Shown here piece by piece: positions 34,982 to 44,127 of a stretch of 64,000 nt of DNA. The notes under the pieces are model-generated. The model searched no databases. It was not told the origin of the DNA and was given only the letters and a program-made list of their open reading frames with translations. The translations under genes were made by a program, and so were the position numbers. Origin of the DNA: Lonepinella koalarum (lineage in GTDB: Bacteria; Pseudomonadota; Gammaproteobacteria; Enterobacterales; Pasteurellaceae); NCBI RefSeq assembly GCF_042926695.1, contig NZ_CP170642.1, positions 2,480,001 through 2,544,000 of the forward strand, written 5' to 3'. Position 1 is the first letter of the stretch. Each line of letters opens with the position of its first letter.

Positions 34982-35884
34982 TTAAAATATCTCTTTAGGA
35001 ATAATCGCACCACGATATGAAATTACTTTGCTTGCCACTACATGCCCTTGTTGAGCAGACTGAATTTCATTTTTTTGCTGTAAACGAGCCGCTAAATAAC
35101 CTGCACTAAAAGAATCTCCAGCAGCAGTGGTGTCAATGACATTTTCTACTTTTATAGCCGGAATTGAGAATTGTTGCTGAGTTTGTACAATACAATCTTC
35201 CGCCCCACGTTTAATCACAATTTCAGTCACACCGAATTGCTGGGTTCGCATAATACAATCAGCAAGTGTTTTATCTTGCCAAAGTTGTTGTTCATCGTCG
35301 AAAGTTAAAAATGCGATGTCAGTAAAAGAGAGAATTTGACGATATATTTGTTGGGTCGTTTCTTTGTTTTCCCACAAAATAGGTCGGTAATTATTATCAA
35401 AAATTATTTTCCCACCACCTTGTTTAAAGCGCGGTAAAAAATGAAATAATTTTTGGCGACTTGCATTATCTAAAATAGCCAAACTAATCCCACTTAAATA
35501 AATATAATCAAATTGCTTAAGTTTAGATAAAATTTGTTCGGCGTTAGGGGATTTTAACCAGTATTTTGCGGCAGAATCATTACGCCAGTAATAAAAAGAA
35601 CGCTCGCCTTTTTTATCGGTAATAATGGAATATAAACCGGGTAATTTATCGGGTAAACATTGTACCAACTCGGTATTGATTTGTTCTTGCTGCCATTGTG
35701 CAAGCATTTTCTGGCTATAAGGGTCAACACCTAATGCCGTTATATAATGTACAGAAAATGAATTTGGTAGCAGTCGAGCTAGGTATATTGCAGTATTAAG
35801 AGTGTCTCCGCCAAAACCTAATTTTACTTGTTGATCTTGTTGTGCCAGTTCGATCATACATTCGCCGAGCACCGCAATTTTCAT
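34982..35884 (-). CDS. kdgK: 2-Keto-3-deoxygluconate kinase
   Basis: KdgK phosphorylates 2-keto-3-deoxygluconate (KDG) to KDPG in hexuronate breakdown. The 300-residue PfkB-family kinase has the N-terminal GECMIELAQ and GGDTLNTAIYLARL motifs and the C-terminal ATP/anion-hole motif DTTAAGDSFSAGYLAA. Its ATG overlaps the kdgA stop by one base (TAATG). It is the last gene of uxaC-uxaB-uxaA-kdgA-kdgK. Confidence 0.93.
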   Translation of the reverse strand: MKIAVLGECMIELAQQDQQVKLGFGGDTLNTAIYLARLLPNSFSVHYITALGVDPYSQKMLAQWQQEQINTELVQCLPDKLPGLYSIITDKKGERSFYYWRNDSAAKYWLKSPNAEQILSKLKQFDYIYLSGISLAILDNASRQKLFHFLPRFKQGGGKIIFDNNYRPILWENKETTQQIYRQILSFTDIAFLTFDDEQQLWQDKTLADCIMRTQQFGVTEIVIKRGAEDCIVQTQQQFSIPAIKVENVIDTTAAGDSFSAGYLAARLQQKNEIQSAQQGHVVASKVISYRGAIIPKEIF

Positions 35885-36516
35885 TATTGTATTCCTTCTA
35901 TTGTGGATTGAGCTAATTGAGCAATAAGCGCAAAATTTTCTTGTTTAACGGCAGATAAAGGAACAAACCAACTTCCCCCCACACACATAACATTTTTTAG
36001 ATTAAGATAATTCAAATAATTTTTTTCATTAATGCCTCCTGTCGGACAGAATGTTATCTCAGGAAAGACAGATGAAAAGGCTTGCAATGCTTTGATTCCA
36101 CCGTTTATTTCTGCCGGGAAGAATTTTAGGCAATGTAAATCGTACTGTTTGGCTAACATTATTTCACTTGCAGTGGCGACACCCGGAATAAAAGAAACAT
36201 CAAATAATATGCTTTTTTGCAATAAGCTTTCCGTTATTCCGGGGCTAATAATAAATTGTGCACCTGCTATAATGGCTTGTTCAAATTGCACTGGATTTAA
36301 GACTGTTCCGGCACCGACAATTGCATCGGGGATCTCTTGTTTAATTAATTTTATCGCGTCTAATCCACATTCAGTACGTAATGTAATTTCTAATACCTTT
36401 ATACCTGATTCAACTAAGGTTTTTGCTAATGGAACAGCATTTTTTAAATTATCAATTACCATTACAGGAATAACGGGTGATTGTGTTAACACATCAAGTG
36501 CGGTTAATTTTTTCAT
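35884..36516 (-). CDS. kdgA: KDPG/KHG aldolase
   Basis: The enzyme splits KDPG to pyruvate and glyceraldehyde-3-phosphate. The 210-residue class I aldolase has VIDNLKNAVPLAKTLVESGIKVLEITLRT at the start, GAGTVLNPVQFEQA, and the Schiff-base lysine in LHCLKFFPAEINGG. It is followed by FCPTGGINEKN. A USS at 36496-36504 encodes part of the N-terminal LTALD. The symbol eda is equally used for this family. Confidence 0.94.
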   Translation of the reverse strand: MKKLTALDVLTQSPVIPVMVIDNLKNAVPLAKTLVESGIKVLEITLRTECGLDAIKLIKQEIPDAIVGAGTVLNPVQFEQAIIAGAQFIISPGITESLLQKSILFDVSFIPGVATASEIMLAKQYDLHCLKFFPAEINGGIKALQAFSSVFPEITFCPTGGINEKNYLNYLNLKNVMCVGGSWFVPLSAVKQENFALIAQLAQSTIEGIQ

Positions 36517-36525
36517 TTTTTCTCC

Positions 36526-38013
36526 TTATAGAGTGACACCACTTTTAAAAATCGCCAATTCACGAAACTCATTAATTTCATTTTTAGTCGGTTTGCCATT
36601 GACGGTATCAACCACTAAGTTAATAAAATCATTTAATAATTCTTCCATGCTTTGGTTGTGAACTAAACGACCCGCATCAAAATCAATCCAGTGTTTTTTC
36701 TTTAATGCCAGTTCGCTATTGGTGGCGATTTTCATGGTGGGAACAAAACCGCCATAGGGCGTTCCCCGTCCCGTGGAAAATAATACAATATGACACCCAG
36801 CACCTGCTAAAGCACTGGTGGCGACTGCATCATTGCCGGGGGCACTTAATAAATTTAGCCCTGATATTTTTAAGCGTTCGCCGTATTTCAGCACATCAAC
36901 CACCTGACTACTGCCTGCTTTTTGTGTGCAACCTAGGGATTTATCTTCCAAGGTGGTAATGCCCCCTGCTTTGTTACCGGGGGACGGATTTTCATAAATA
37001 GGTTGTTGATGAGCAATAAAATACTGTTTGAAATCATTGATCATTTGTACGGTTTTGTGGAAAACCGTTTCATTACGACAATGGCTCATTAAAATGCGTT
37101 CAGCCCCGAACATTTCAGGCACTTCGGTAAGCACAGTGGTGCCACCATGGCTGACTAAATAATCGGAAAATCGTCCAAATAACGGATTGGCAGTAATCCC
37201 CGAAAAACCATCGGAACCACCACATTCTAAACCGAATTTGACTTCACTGAGTAAGCCTTTTTCACGCTTATCTTGTCGCATGGTTTGATAAAGCTGTTGT
37301 AATAATTCAACGCCGGCTTCCACTTCGTCATCATAATGTTGTGAAATCATAAATTTCACCCGAGTTTCATCTACTTCGCCCAAGGTTTGCCGAAAAATAT
37401 CCACTTGGTTGTTTTCACAGCCTAAGCCAATCACCAATACCGCACCTGCATTAGGGTGTTTCACCATATTTTGCAACATAATTTTGGTATTTTCATGATC
37501 TGAACCTAATTGAGAACAACCGTAACTATGATTAAAGGTAAATACGCCATCAATATCAGCAAGGGTATTACGTTGCATAAATAATTTTTTTATTTGATTT
37601 GCAATCCCCACTACACAACCCACGGTTGGCACAATCCAAAGCTCATTGCGAATCCCAATCTCGCCATTTTTACGGCGATAAATTTGCACGTCTCGATCAG
37701 GAGACTGAGCTGTTATCGGTGTGGCAACAGGGCGATAGTCATATTCATTCACATCACTTAGATTGGTTTTTACATTGTGAGTATGAATATGCTCACCCAC
37801 GGCAATATCGGCTAACGCATGTCCAATGGGGTAACCGTATTTGATCACATCTTGATCTTTAGCAATTGGACAAAGGGCAAATTTATGCCCCCGAGCAATA
37901 TCCGATAAAAGTGTGATGGGCTGTGCTTCCACACTTAAAACCGTGCCTTGTGTCAGATCCTGTAATGCCACCGCAACATTATCTTGAGCGTGAATTTTAA
38001 TAAATTGCTTCAT
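36526..38013 (-). CDS. uxaA: Altronate dehydratase
   Basis: UxaA dehydrates D-altronate to KDG. The 495-residue protein has an N-terminal SAF-like domain (about residues 10-85) joined to the C-terminal altronate/galactarate dehydratase domain. That domain contains RNELWIVPTVGCVVG, NHSYGCSQLG, GLECGGSDGFSGITANP and EVPEMFGAERIL. The iron-dependent family length is about 495 residues. Its ATG overlaps the uxaB stop by one base. Confidence 0.95.
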   Translation of the reverse strand: MKQFIKIHAQDNVAVALQDLTQGTVLSVEAQPITLLSDIARGHKFALCPIAKDQDVIKYGYPIGHALADIAVGEHIHTHNVKTNLSDVNEYDYRPVATPITAQSPDRDVQIYRRKNGEIGIRNELWIVPTVGCVVGIANQIKKLFMQRNTLADIDGVFTFNHSYGCSQLGSDHENTKIMLQNMVKHPNAGAVLVIGLGCENNQVDIFRQTLGEVDETRVKFMISQHYDDEVEAGVELLQQLYQTMRQDKREKGLLSEVKFGLECGGSDGFSGITANPLFGRFSDYLVSHGGTTVLTEVPEMFGAERILMSHCRNETVFHKTVQMINDFKQYFIAHQQPIYENPSPGNKAGGITTLEDKSLGCTQKAGSSQVVDVLKYGERLKISGLNLLSAPGNDAVATSALAGAGCHIVLFSTGRGTPYGGFVPTMKIATNSELALKKKHWIDFDAGRLVHNQSMEELLNDFINLVVDTVNGKPTKNEINEFRELAIFKSGVTL

Positions 38014-39473
38014 TATTCATCTCCACAATAATGGGCTAACGCCGTTCTCATCCCTTGTTGAATTATCATGGTTAACTGCTCTGTCAGCGTATCGGCTAAT
38101 TGTGGAATCAAGCTGAGATCCTGTTGCCAATGTTTTTCCTGTGCTAAAACATCGCATACCAATTGAGATAAGCTGAGATGACCCGTTTCATATTGCCCCC
38201 ACCATTGTTTGTAGTTGTTCAACCAGATTTCATCATCTTGTAATGGAATCGTCTCCCCATTTCGTTGCCCACGATAAAAGGCGATTAAGGCGGCGAAAGC
38301 GAAGGTTAACCGCGGTGGTAATTTTTGATATTTTTGTTGATAAGCCAGTAATTGTGGCAGATTTCTGGTGCGGTATTTGGTCATGCTGTTAAGGGAAATG
38401 GACAATAACTGATGTTGAATAAACGGATTACGAAAGCGTTTAATCACGGCATCTGCAAATTGTTGTAATTCGTCTTTGGCTAAAGAAAGGACAGGAATGA
38501 TCTCATTTTCCACCGCGGTTTTGACAAATTGACAAAGGGCAGGATCGTCCATGGCTTCGCCCACGGTATTGACACCAGATAAATACGCCACTGGCACCAA
38601 TGCGGTATGTGCCCCATTTAAAATCGCCACTTTACGTTCTTTATAAGGTTTAATATCATCAACAATCAGGATATTTAAATCCGCTTGATCTAAACGCAAC
38701 CATTGAGCCAGTGACTTAGGCCCTTGAATCACAAATAAATGGAAATATTCTGCGGTATCTAAAAAGCTATCTTGATAGCCTAATTCCGCTTCCAATTCGG
38801 TCGTTTCATTGCGTGGATAACCGGTGACGATACGATCAACCAAGGTTGAACAAAACGTATTGGCAGTTTCTAGCCAATTAATAAACACCGTTGAAAGTTG
38901 CCATTGTTGAGCATATTTCAACACCATATGTTTTAATTGCTCGCCATTGTAGTCAATCAGTTCACAAGGTAAGAGAATAAAACCTTGCTGTTTATCGCCA
39001 TTGGTGGCAATAAAACGCTCATATAACAAACGAGTTAGTTTAGCTGGATAACTGCTAGGTGGACGATCATCAAATTGATCATTTTCGTTATAGCTAATGC
39101 CCGCTTCGGTGGTATTCGAGAAAATAAATTTAATCTCAAGATTGTGAGCCAGTTGTAAATAGTCGTCGTAATCTTGATAAATATTCATTTCCTGATTAAC
39201 GGAACGAATAATCCGACATTGTTTTACCACATCGCCTTTTTCATCTAATCCACGAATAACGGTGGTGTATAATCCGTCTTGGGTATTAAGTGATGGTGGA
39301 AAATCCGTATTAATAGGGCGAATAATGGTCACCCCAGCATTGAGATCCGTTTGTTCATTAAGTAAATCAATTTGCCAATCCACAAAAGCCCGTAAGAAAT
39401 TCCCTTCGCCAAATTGAATGATTTTGGTTGGGTGCTGACGGCCGGGGAAGTTTTTTCTGTTTAAGGTTTGCAT
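38013..39473 (-). CDS. uxaB: Tagaturonate reductase
   Basis: UxaB reduces D-tagaturonate to D-altronate with NADH. The 486-residue protein matches the mannitol dehydrogenase-like family: the N-terminal Rossmann region IIQFGEGNFLRAFVDWQIDLLN, the middle FSNTTEAGISYN, and catalytic KxxxLNxxH region KVAILNGAHTALVP. It is positioned between uxaC and uxaA. UxaB rather than fructuronate reductase (UxuB) is favoured by gene order and sequence start. Confidence 0.93.
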   Translation of the reverse strand: MQTLNRKNFPGRQHPTKIIQFGEGNFLRAFVDWQIDLLNEQTDLNAGVTIIRPINTDFPPSLNTQDGLYTTVIRGLDEKGDVVKQCRIIRSVNQEMNIYQDYDDYLQLAHNLEIKFIFSNTTEAGISYNENDQFDDRPPSSYPAKLTRLLYERFIATNGDKQQGFILLPCELIDYNGEQLKHMVLKYAQQWQLSTVFINWLETANTFCSTLVDRIVTGYPRNETTELEAELGYQDSFLDTAEYFHLFVIQGPKSLAQWLRLDQADLNILIVDDIKPYKERKVAILNGAHTALVPVAYLSGVNTVGEAMDDPALCQFVKTAVENEIIPVLSLAKDELQQFADAVIKRFRNPFIQHQLLSISLNSMTKYRTRNLPQLLAYQQKYQKLPPRLTFAFAALIAFYRGQRNGETIPLQDDEIWLNNYKQWWGQYETGHLSLSQLVCDVLAQEKHWQQDLSLIPQLADTLTEQLTMIIQQGMRTALAHYCGDE

Positions 39474-39490
39474 AACGCTTTCTCCAATGA

Positions 39491-40903
39491 TTAATTGAGT
39501 TCTATTTCAAAGTAATTTCGGGCATTATTAAAACAAATATCTGAAACCATCTGACCTAATAATTTAATATCATGCGGTGCTTCACCATCACGTACCCAAT
39601 GACCGAGCATTTGACACAAAATACGGCGGAAATATTCGTGGCGAGTATAGGATAAGAAACTACGGCTATCTGTTAACATACCCACAAAATGACTAAGAAG
39701 TCCCAGTTGACTAAGTTGTGTCATTTGACGAATCATTCCATCTTTTTGATCATTAAACCACCAACCAGAACCGAATTGCATTTTTGATTTGATCCCTGCC
39801 TGTTGGAAATTACCCAACATTGTGGCAATGACTTCGTTATCACGTGGATTCAGGCAATATAAGATAGTTTTTGGTAATTGGTTATTTTTACCTTGTGCAT
39901 CAAGTAAATGTGCTAAGGCTTGGGCGATAGGTTCATCATTAATGGAATCAAATCCTGTATCAGGGCCTAAGTGATTAAACATAAAGGTATTACTATTACG
40001 TAATGCGCCAATATGATATTGTTGAACCCAATTACGTTTATGGTATTCTCCGGCAAGAAAGACTAGAACAGCGGTTTTGAATTTAGCAATTTGTAATTTG
40101 TCTAGTTGATGACCAGATCGCTTGCTATCTAGTATCTGATTCAATTCTTTCTCATCAGCGTCAGCATAAGGCACCGTATCAAGAGCGTGATCGGAAACTT
40201 TACAACCATGCATTGCAAAATAATCAATACGTTTTGTCAAAGCATCACATAAAGTAGTAAATGACGTAATTTCAACATCAGCGACGTTGCCTAATTTTTC
40301 AATATAACTGTTAAAATTCTCTTGCTCAATATTAAACGCTTTATCTGGTCTAAAGCTTGGGGTAACTTTAGTTGTAAACTGTTTATCGGTAGCAATCATT
40401 TTATGATATTGCAGATTATCTACGGGATCATCTGTCGTACCAATGAATTTTACGTTCATTTGCGTAATAATACCTTTGGCAGAGAAGTTTTCTTGTTCTA
40501 ATAAGGCATTACACTTATGCCAAATTTCTTGTGCAGTTTGTGGTGATAATAATGTATCGGTGATGCCGAAAGGTCTGCGTAATTCCAAATGTGTCCAGTG
40601 ATATAAAGGGTTGCCTATGGTATAAGGAACTGTCTCACACCAAGCTAGGAATTTGTCATAATCAGTCGCATCTCCAGTACAAAAACGTTCTTCTACACCA
40701 TGTGTACGCATTGCTCGCCATTTATAATGATCTCCTTTTAACCAGATGTCATATAAATTTTTGAATTGATAATCTTCTGCTATTTGTTGTGGTGGTAAAT
40801 GACAATGATAATCAAAAATAGGTTGATTCTCTGCATAATCAAAAAATAATTCTTTAGAAATTTCATTATCCAACAGAAAATCTTTTGTTAAAAAATGTTT
40901 CAT
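39491..40903 (-). CDS. uxaC: Glucuronate/galacturonate isomerase
   Basis: UxaC isomerises glucuronate to fructuronate and galacturonate to tagaturonate. The 470-residue protein shows the metal-binding YHCHLPP near residue 32, TDDPVDNLQYH and GMLTDSRSFLSYTRHEYFRR near the C-terminus, all diagnostic. First gene of the catabolic unit, divergent from the TRAP transporter. mannonate-branch genes uxuAB are not in this window. Confidence 0.96.
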   Translation of the reverse strand: MKHFLTKDFLLDNEISKELFFDYAENQPIFDYHCHLPPQQIAEDYQFKNLYDIWLKGDHYKWRAMRTHGVEERFCTGDATDYDKFLAWCETVPYTIGNPLYHWTHLELRRPFGITDTLLSPQTAQEIWHKCNALLEQENFSAKGIITQMNVKFIGTTDDPVDNLQYHKMIATDKQFTTKVTPSFRPDKAFNIEQENFNSYIEKLGNVADVEITSFTTLCDALTKRIDYFAMHGCKVSDHALDTVPYADADEKELNQILDSKRSGHQLDKLQIAKFKTAVLVFLAGEYHKRNWVQQYHIGALRNSNTFMFNHLGPDTGFDSINDEPIAQALAHLLDAQGKNNQLPKTILYCLNPRDNEVIATMLGNFQQAGIKSKMQFGSGWWFNDQKDGMIRQMTQLSQLGLLSHFVGMLTDSRSFLSYTRHEYFRRILCQMLGHWVRDGEAPHDIKLLGQMVSDICFNNARNYFEIELN

Positions 40904-40940
40904 CTTCGGTCTCCATGAGTATAAAAATTAGAACACATTA

Positions 40941-40958
40941 AATATATTATACCAATTT
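40941..40958. promoter_or_regulatory. Candidate ExuR/UxuR operator
   Basis: The right half TACCAATTT (40950-40958) matches the E. coli UxuR/ExuR palindrome AAATTGGTA-TACCAATTT exactly. The left half (40941-40949) matches poorly, about 4 of 9. It is placed just upstream of uxaC. A related half-site TACCAATAT (44121-44129) overlaps the exuR start codon, consistent with autoregulation. Confidence 0.5.
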
Positions 40959-40980
40959 AAAGAAAAATAAACTTATTTTT

Positions 40981-40996
40981 TGTGACATAGATCACA
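40981..40996. promoter_or_regulatory. CRP-cAMP site in the uxaC/TRAP divergent region
   Basis: TGTGACATAGATCACA has both TGTGA and TCACA halves intact with a 6-bp spacer. Toward the TRAP genes an extended -10 (TGT then TACTAT, 41033-41041) would give a start near 41048, so the CRP site would centre near -60, a class I position. Confidence 0.85.
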
Positions 40997-41156
40997 TTTC
41001 TGAAAATTTGTATGATAACTATAAATTTTATGTGTTACTATACGGGCGTGGGAAATAGGTTATAAGGATGGAATTGGGTGATTATCTCCTTAATAACATT
41101 GCTAATATCCTGTTTTCAATGGGAATAATTCTATAACTTAATGATTGGAGACGATT

Positions 41157-42140
41157 ATGAAACTAAAAAAATTTATTTTGTCTAGTCTATGTGTGGCAAT
41201 GCCTGTTCTATTATCCACCAATGCAATGGCTAAAGTGACCTTAAAACTTGCTCATAACCTTGAGCAATCGCATGTCGTGCATCAAGCATTAGCACAAATG
41301 GCGAAAGAAGTTCAAGAAAAATCAAATGGTGATTTAAATATTCGTATTTACCCAAGTGGTCAAATGGGCGGACCTAGAGAAACGATTGAACTCATTCAGA
41401 ATGATGCTTTAGATATGACGAAAGCGAGCGCAAGTGAAATGGAATCCTTCGTTAAGGAATTCGCCGTATTTAGTTGTCCATATCTTTTTGATGATGAAGA
41501 ACATTTTAAGAAAGTATTGTTCGGACCTGTTGGAAAAGAGATTGCAGATAAAACTCAAAATAGTGGCTTTAATGTTATCGCATCTTATGTCGCTGGTACA
41601 CGAAGTTTTTATGCGAAAAAACCTATTCATTCTCCAGCCGATATGAAAGGCATGAAAATTCGCGTAGTTTCCACCCCAACTACCAATAAATTAATTGAAT
41701 TATTAAATGGCTCTCCTGCCCCAATTCCATTCGGTGAAGTTTATACCGCGTTGCAACAAGGTGTGATTGATGGTGCTGAAAATAATATTCCTTCATATAA
41801 TCAAACAAGACATTCAGAAGTTGCAAAATATTATATTGAAGATCAACATACCAGTGTTCCTGATTATTTAATTGTTTCTAGTAAAACGTGGAATAAATTA
41901 GATGATAATCAGCGTAAAATTTTGCAAGAAGCAGCGAAACATTCTGAGGAGTATCAACAAAAATTATGGGATGAAGAAGTGGCAAGATCCCGTGCTGAAG
42001 CAGAAAAAACCGGAACAACCTTTATACAGGTTGATAAAAAACCATTCCGAGATGCTTTGCAACCACTTTATGAGGATTTTGCCAAAGATCCTAATTTAGC
42101 TAAAATTATTGAATCCATCAAATCTCAAGGAAATAAATAA
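41157..42140 (+). CDS. TRAP transporter solute-binding protein, hexuronate type
   Basis: The 327-residue periplasmic receptor (DctP/UxuT-like) has a signal peptide MKLKKFILSSLCVAMPVLLSTNAMA. A DctP fold follows with the conserved LKLAHNLEQSHVVHQA, MKIRVVSTPTTNKLIELLNGSPAPIPFGEVYTALQQGVIDGAENN region, where the Arg binds the substrate carboxylate. I chose ATG 41157 after GGAG rather than the ATG four codons earlier. Placement beside uxaCBA implies galacturonate or glucuronate as ligand, replacing the ExuT permease of E. coli. Ligand is inferred from context. Confidence 0.9.
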   Translation: MKLKKFILSSLCVAMPVLLSTNAMAKVTLKLAHNLEQSHVVHQALAQMAKEVQEKSNGDLNIRIYPSGQMGGPRETIELIQNDALDMTKASASEMESFVKEFAVFSCPYLFDDEEHFKKVLFGPVGKEIADKTQNSGFNVIASYVAGTRSFYAKKPIHSPADMKGMKIRVVSTPTTNKLIELLNGSPAPIPFGEVYTALQQGVIDGAENNIPSYNQTRHSEVAKYYIEDQHTSVPDYLIVSSKTWNKLDDNQRKILQEAAKHSEEYQQKLWDEEVARSRAEAEKTGTTFIQVDKKPFRDALQPLYEDFAKDPNLAKIIESIKSQGNK

Positions 42141-42145
42141 GGAAT

Positions 42146-42171
42146 AGTCCGATCTATTTATAGATCGGACT
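42146..42171 (+). terminator. Hairpin between TRAP receptor and membrane genes
   Basis: AGTCCGATCT (42146-42155) pairs with AGATCGGACT (42162-42171) over 6 nt, followed by TTATTTC. It is a partial terminator or 3' stabiliser that would raise receptor mRNA over dctQM mRNA. Confidence 0.75.
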
Positions 42172-42202
42172 TTATTTCATAATTATAGTTGGAGGCATTC
42201 CA

Positions 42203-42694
42203 ATGTTATTGGAAAAAATAAAAAAACCGATCGATAAATTTATCTCAACTTTTTCAATTATTGTGATGATTTTATTGGTTATTTGTGTTACTTGGCAGGT
42301 CTTTAGTCGTTATGTATTGAAAATGCCAAGTACTGTAACAGATGAAGTGGCAAGATTTAGTATGATTTGGGTCGGATTACTCGGCGCGTCTTATACCGTT
42401 GGATTGCAAAAGCATCTGTCCATTGATTTATTTACTCATAATCTATCAGTTAAAAAGAAAGCAATGAGTAATATATTTATTAATATTTGTATCTGTATTT
42501 TTTCTTTGTCTGTTCTGGTATTTGGTGGTGCAACTTTAGTTGCTAATGTTTATGCCACAGGACAAATATCCCCATCAATGCAAATTCCAATGGCTTATGT
42601 TTATATTGCATTACCTTTAAGTGGTATTCTAATGGTTTTTTATAGTGTTTTATTTCTCATCCAAAATATTTTTCTGCTTAAGGAGAACAAATAA
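42203..42694 (+). CDS. TRAP transporter small membrane subunit (DctQ type)
   Basis: The 163-residue protein has four membrane segments typical of DctQ. The conserved segment VTWQVFSRYVLKMPSTVTDEVARFSMIWVGLLGASYTVGLQKHLSIDL shows the WxxxxRY and EE/DE features of the family. It overlaps the next gene by one base and forms the membrane complex with it. Confidence 0.9.
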   Translation: MLLEKIKKPIDKFISTFSIIVMILLVICVTWQVFSRYVLKMPSTVTDEVARFSMIWVGLLGASYTVGLQKHLSIDLFTHNLSVKKKAMSNIFINICICIFSLSVLVFGGATLVANVYATGQISPSMQIPMAYVYIALPLSGILMVFYSVLFLIQNIFLLKENK

Positions 42695-44010
42695 TGGAAT
42701 GGTTACTATCATGGGAATGGTTTATTCCGCTTGTAATGTTTACATCTTTCTTTTTATTAGTCTTTTTAGGGGTGCCTATCTCTTTTTCTATCGGTATTTC
42801 AACCTTAATTTCAGGGGGATTTATGCTCCCATTAAATACCACGATGATTGTTTCAGGACAGAAAATAGCCACCGGCTTAGATAGTTTCTCATTACTTGCA
42901 ATTCCTTTTTTTATTCTTGCTGGATCATTAATGAATAGTGGTGGAATTGCCACAAGATTGATTAACTTCTCTCAAGTACTTGTTGGGCGGATTCCCGGTT
43001 CCTTAGGGCATGTTAATGTATTGGCTAATATGATGTTTGGCTCAATTTCAGGGTCTGCTGTTGCCGCAGCGGCTGCGGTAGGTGGAACGATGTCACCGTT
43101 ACAAAAGAAAGCGGGCTATGATCCTAGTTATTCTGCAGCAATTAATGTCACATCCTGTATAACCGGATTGTTAATTCCTCCATCAAATGTCATGATTGTT
43201 TACGCCTTAACGGCCGGTGGTATTTCAGTAGCCACGCTTTTTATGGCGGGTTATGTACCAGGTACGTTAATGGGACTCGGTATTATGGCTGTCAATTTCT
43301 TTATTGCTAAAAAACGAAAATACCCCATTTCAGAAAAACCAACACTATCATTAATTATTAAATATACTTTAGATGCTATCCCTAGTTTATTAATGGTAGT
43401 GGTTGTGATTGGAGGGATATTAGCGGGCGTTTTTACCGCTACAGAAGCCTCTGCTATTGCGGTTGTTTATACTTTTGTTTTATCTGTTCTTATTTATCGT
43501 GAAATTAAGTTTTCTCAGCTACCTAAAATCATCTTAGAATCAGTTATTACCACTTCAATTGTGTTATTCTTAATCGGGGTTTCCGTAGCAATGTCTTGGG
43601 CGATGACTAATGCGGATATTCCATATATGGTAAATGAATTATTAATGAGTGTATCAGATAACTTAATTGTTATCTTACTGATTATTAATGTACTTTTATT
43701 AGTTATTGGTATTTTTATGGATATGACGCCCGCTGTGTTGATTTTCACCCCTATTTTTCTTCCGATTGTGACAAATTTAGGGATGAGTCCAATTCATTTT
43801 GGTATTATGATGATTTTTAACTTGTGTATTGGGTTGTGTACACCACCAGTGGGAAGTGCATTATTTGTAGGATGCTCTGTATCTGGCGTTAAATTACAAG
43901 ACTTAATTAAGCCTATGTTACCATTCTTTGTGGTGTTACTTGTTACATTGTTTTTAGTCACTTATATTCCGCAGTTATCATTATTCTTACCTAATTTATT
44001 GGGTTTATAA
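42694..44010 (+). CDS. TRAP transporter large membrane subunit (DctM type)
   Basis: The 438-residue protein has about twelve membrane segments and DctM signatures: FFILAGSLMNSGGIATRLINFSQVLVGRIPGSLGHVNVLANMMFGSISGSAVAAAAAVGGTMSPLQKKAGYDPSYSAAINV shows the GSISGSA motif, and IGLCTPPVGSALFVG appears near the C-terminus. It uses a Na+ or H+ gradient to import the sugar acid handed over by the receptor. Confidence 0.92.
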   Translation: MEWLLSWEWFIPLVMFTSFFLLVFLGVPISFSIGISTLISGGFMLPLNTTMIVSGQKIATGLDSFSLLAIPFFILAGSLMNSGGIATRLINFSQVLVGRIPGSLGHVNVLANMMFGSISGSAVAAAAAVGGTMSPLQKKAGYDPSYSAAINVTSCITGLLIPPSNVMIVYALTAGGISVATLFMAGYVPGTLMGLGIMAVNFFIAKKRKYPISEKPTLSLIIKYTLDAIPSLLMVVVVIGGILAGVFTATEASAIAVVYTFVLSVLIYREIKFSQLPKIILESVITTSIVLFLIGVSVAMSWAMTNADIPYMVNELLMSVSDNLIVILLIINVLLLVIGIFMDMTPAVLIFTPIFLPIVTNLGMSPIHFGIMMIFNLCIGLCTPPVGSALFVGCSVSGVKLQDLIKPMLPFFVVLLVTLFLVTYIPQLSLFLPNLLGL

Positions 44011-44015
44011 TTTAA

Positions 44016-44052
44016 AATAGTTGTTGCCACATTAGTCGTGGTAGCAACTATT
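44016..44052 (+). terminator. Terminator after the TRAP genes
   Basis: AATAGTTGTTGCCAC (44016-44030) pairs with 44038-44052 over 15 bp including two G-U pairs, with a 7-nt loop, followed by T-rich sequence. Confidence 0.85.
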
Positions 44053-44083
44053 TCTTTTCCTATCTCTCATCATAGCAAATTTG

Positions 44084-44092
44084 TGCTATAAT
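44084..44092 (+). promoter_or_regulatory. Probable exuR promoter, extended -10
   Basis: TGCTATAAT contains the perfect -10 hexamer TATAAT at 44087-44092 with the TGn extension. The -35 region is weak, as expected for extended -10 promoters. It lies 36 bp before the exuR start codon. Confidence 0.6.
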
Positions 44093-44127
44093 CTAGCATA
44101 TATGTTTCCAATAGAAGTAATACCAAT

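Noticed and set aside
36526..39473. Mannonate-branch genes (uxuA/uxuB) instead of uxaA/uxaB
   Set aside because: Altronate dehydratase SAF and C-terminal motifs are clear, and no mannonate dehydratase is present.
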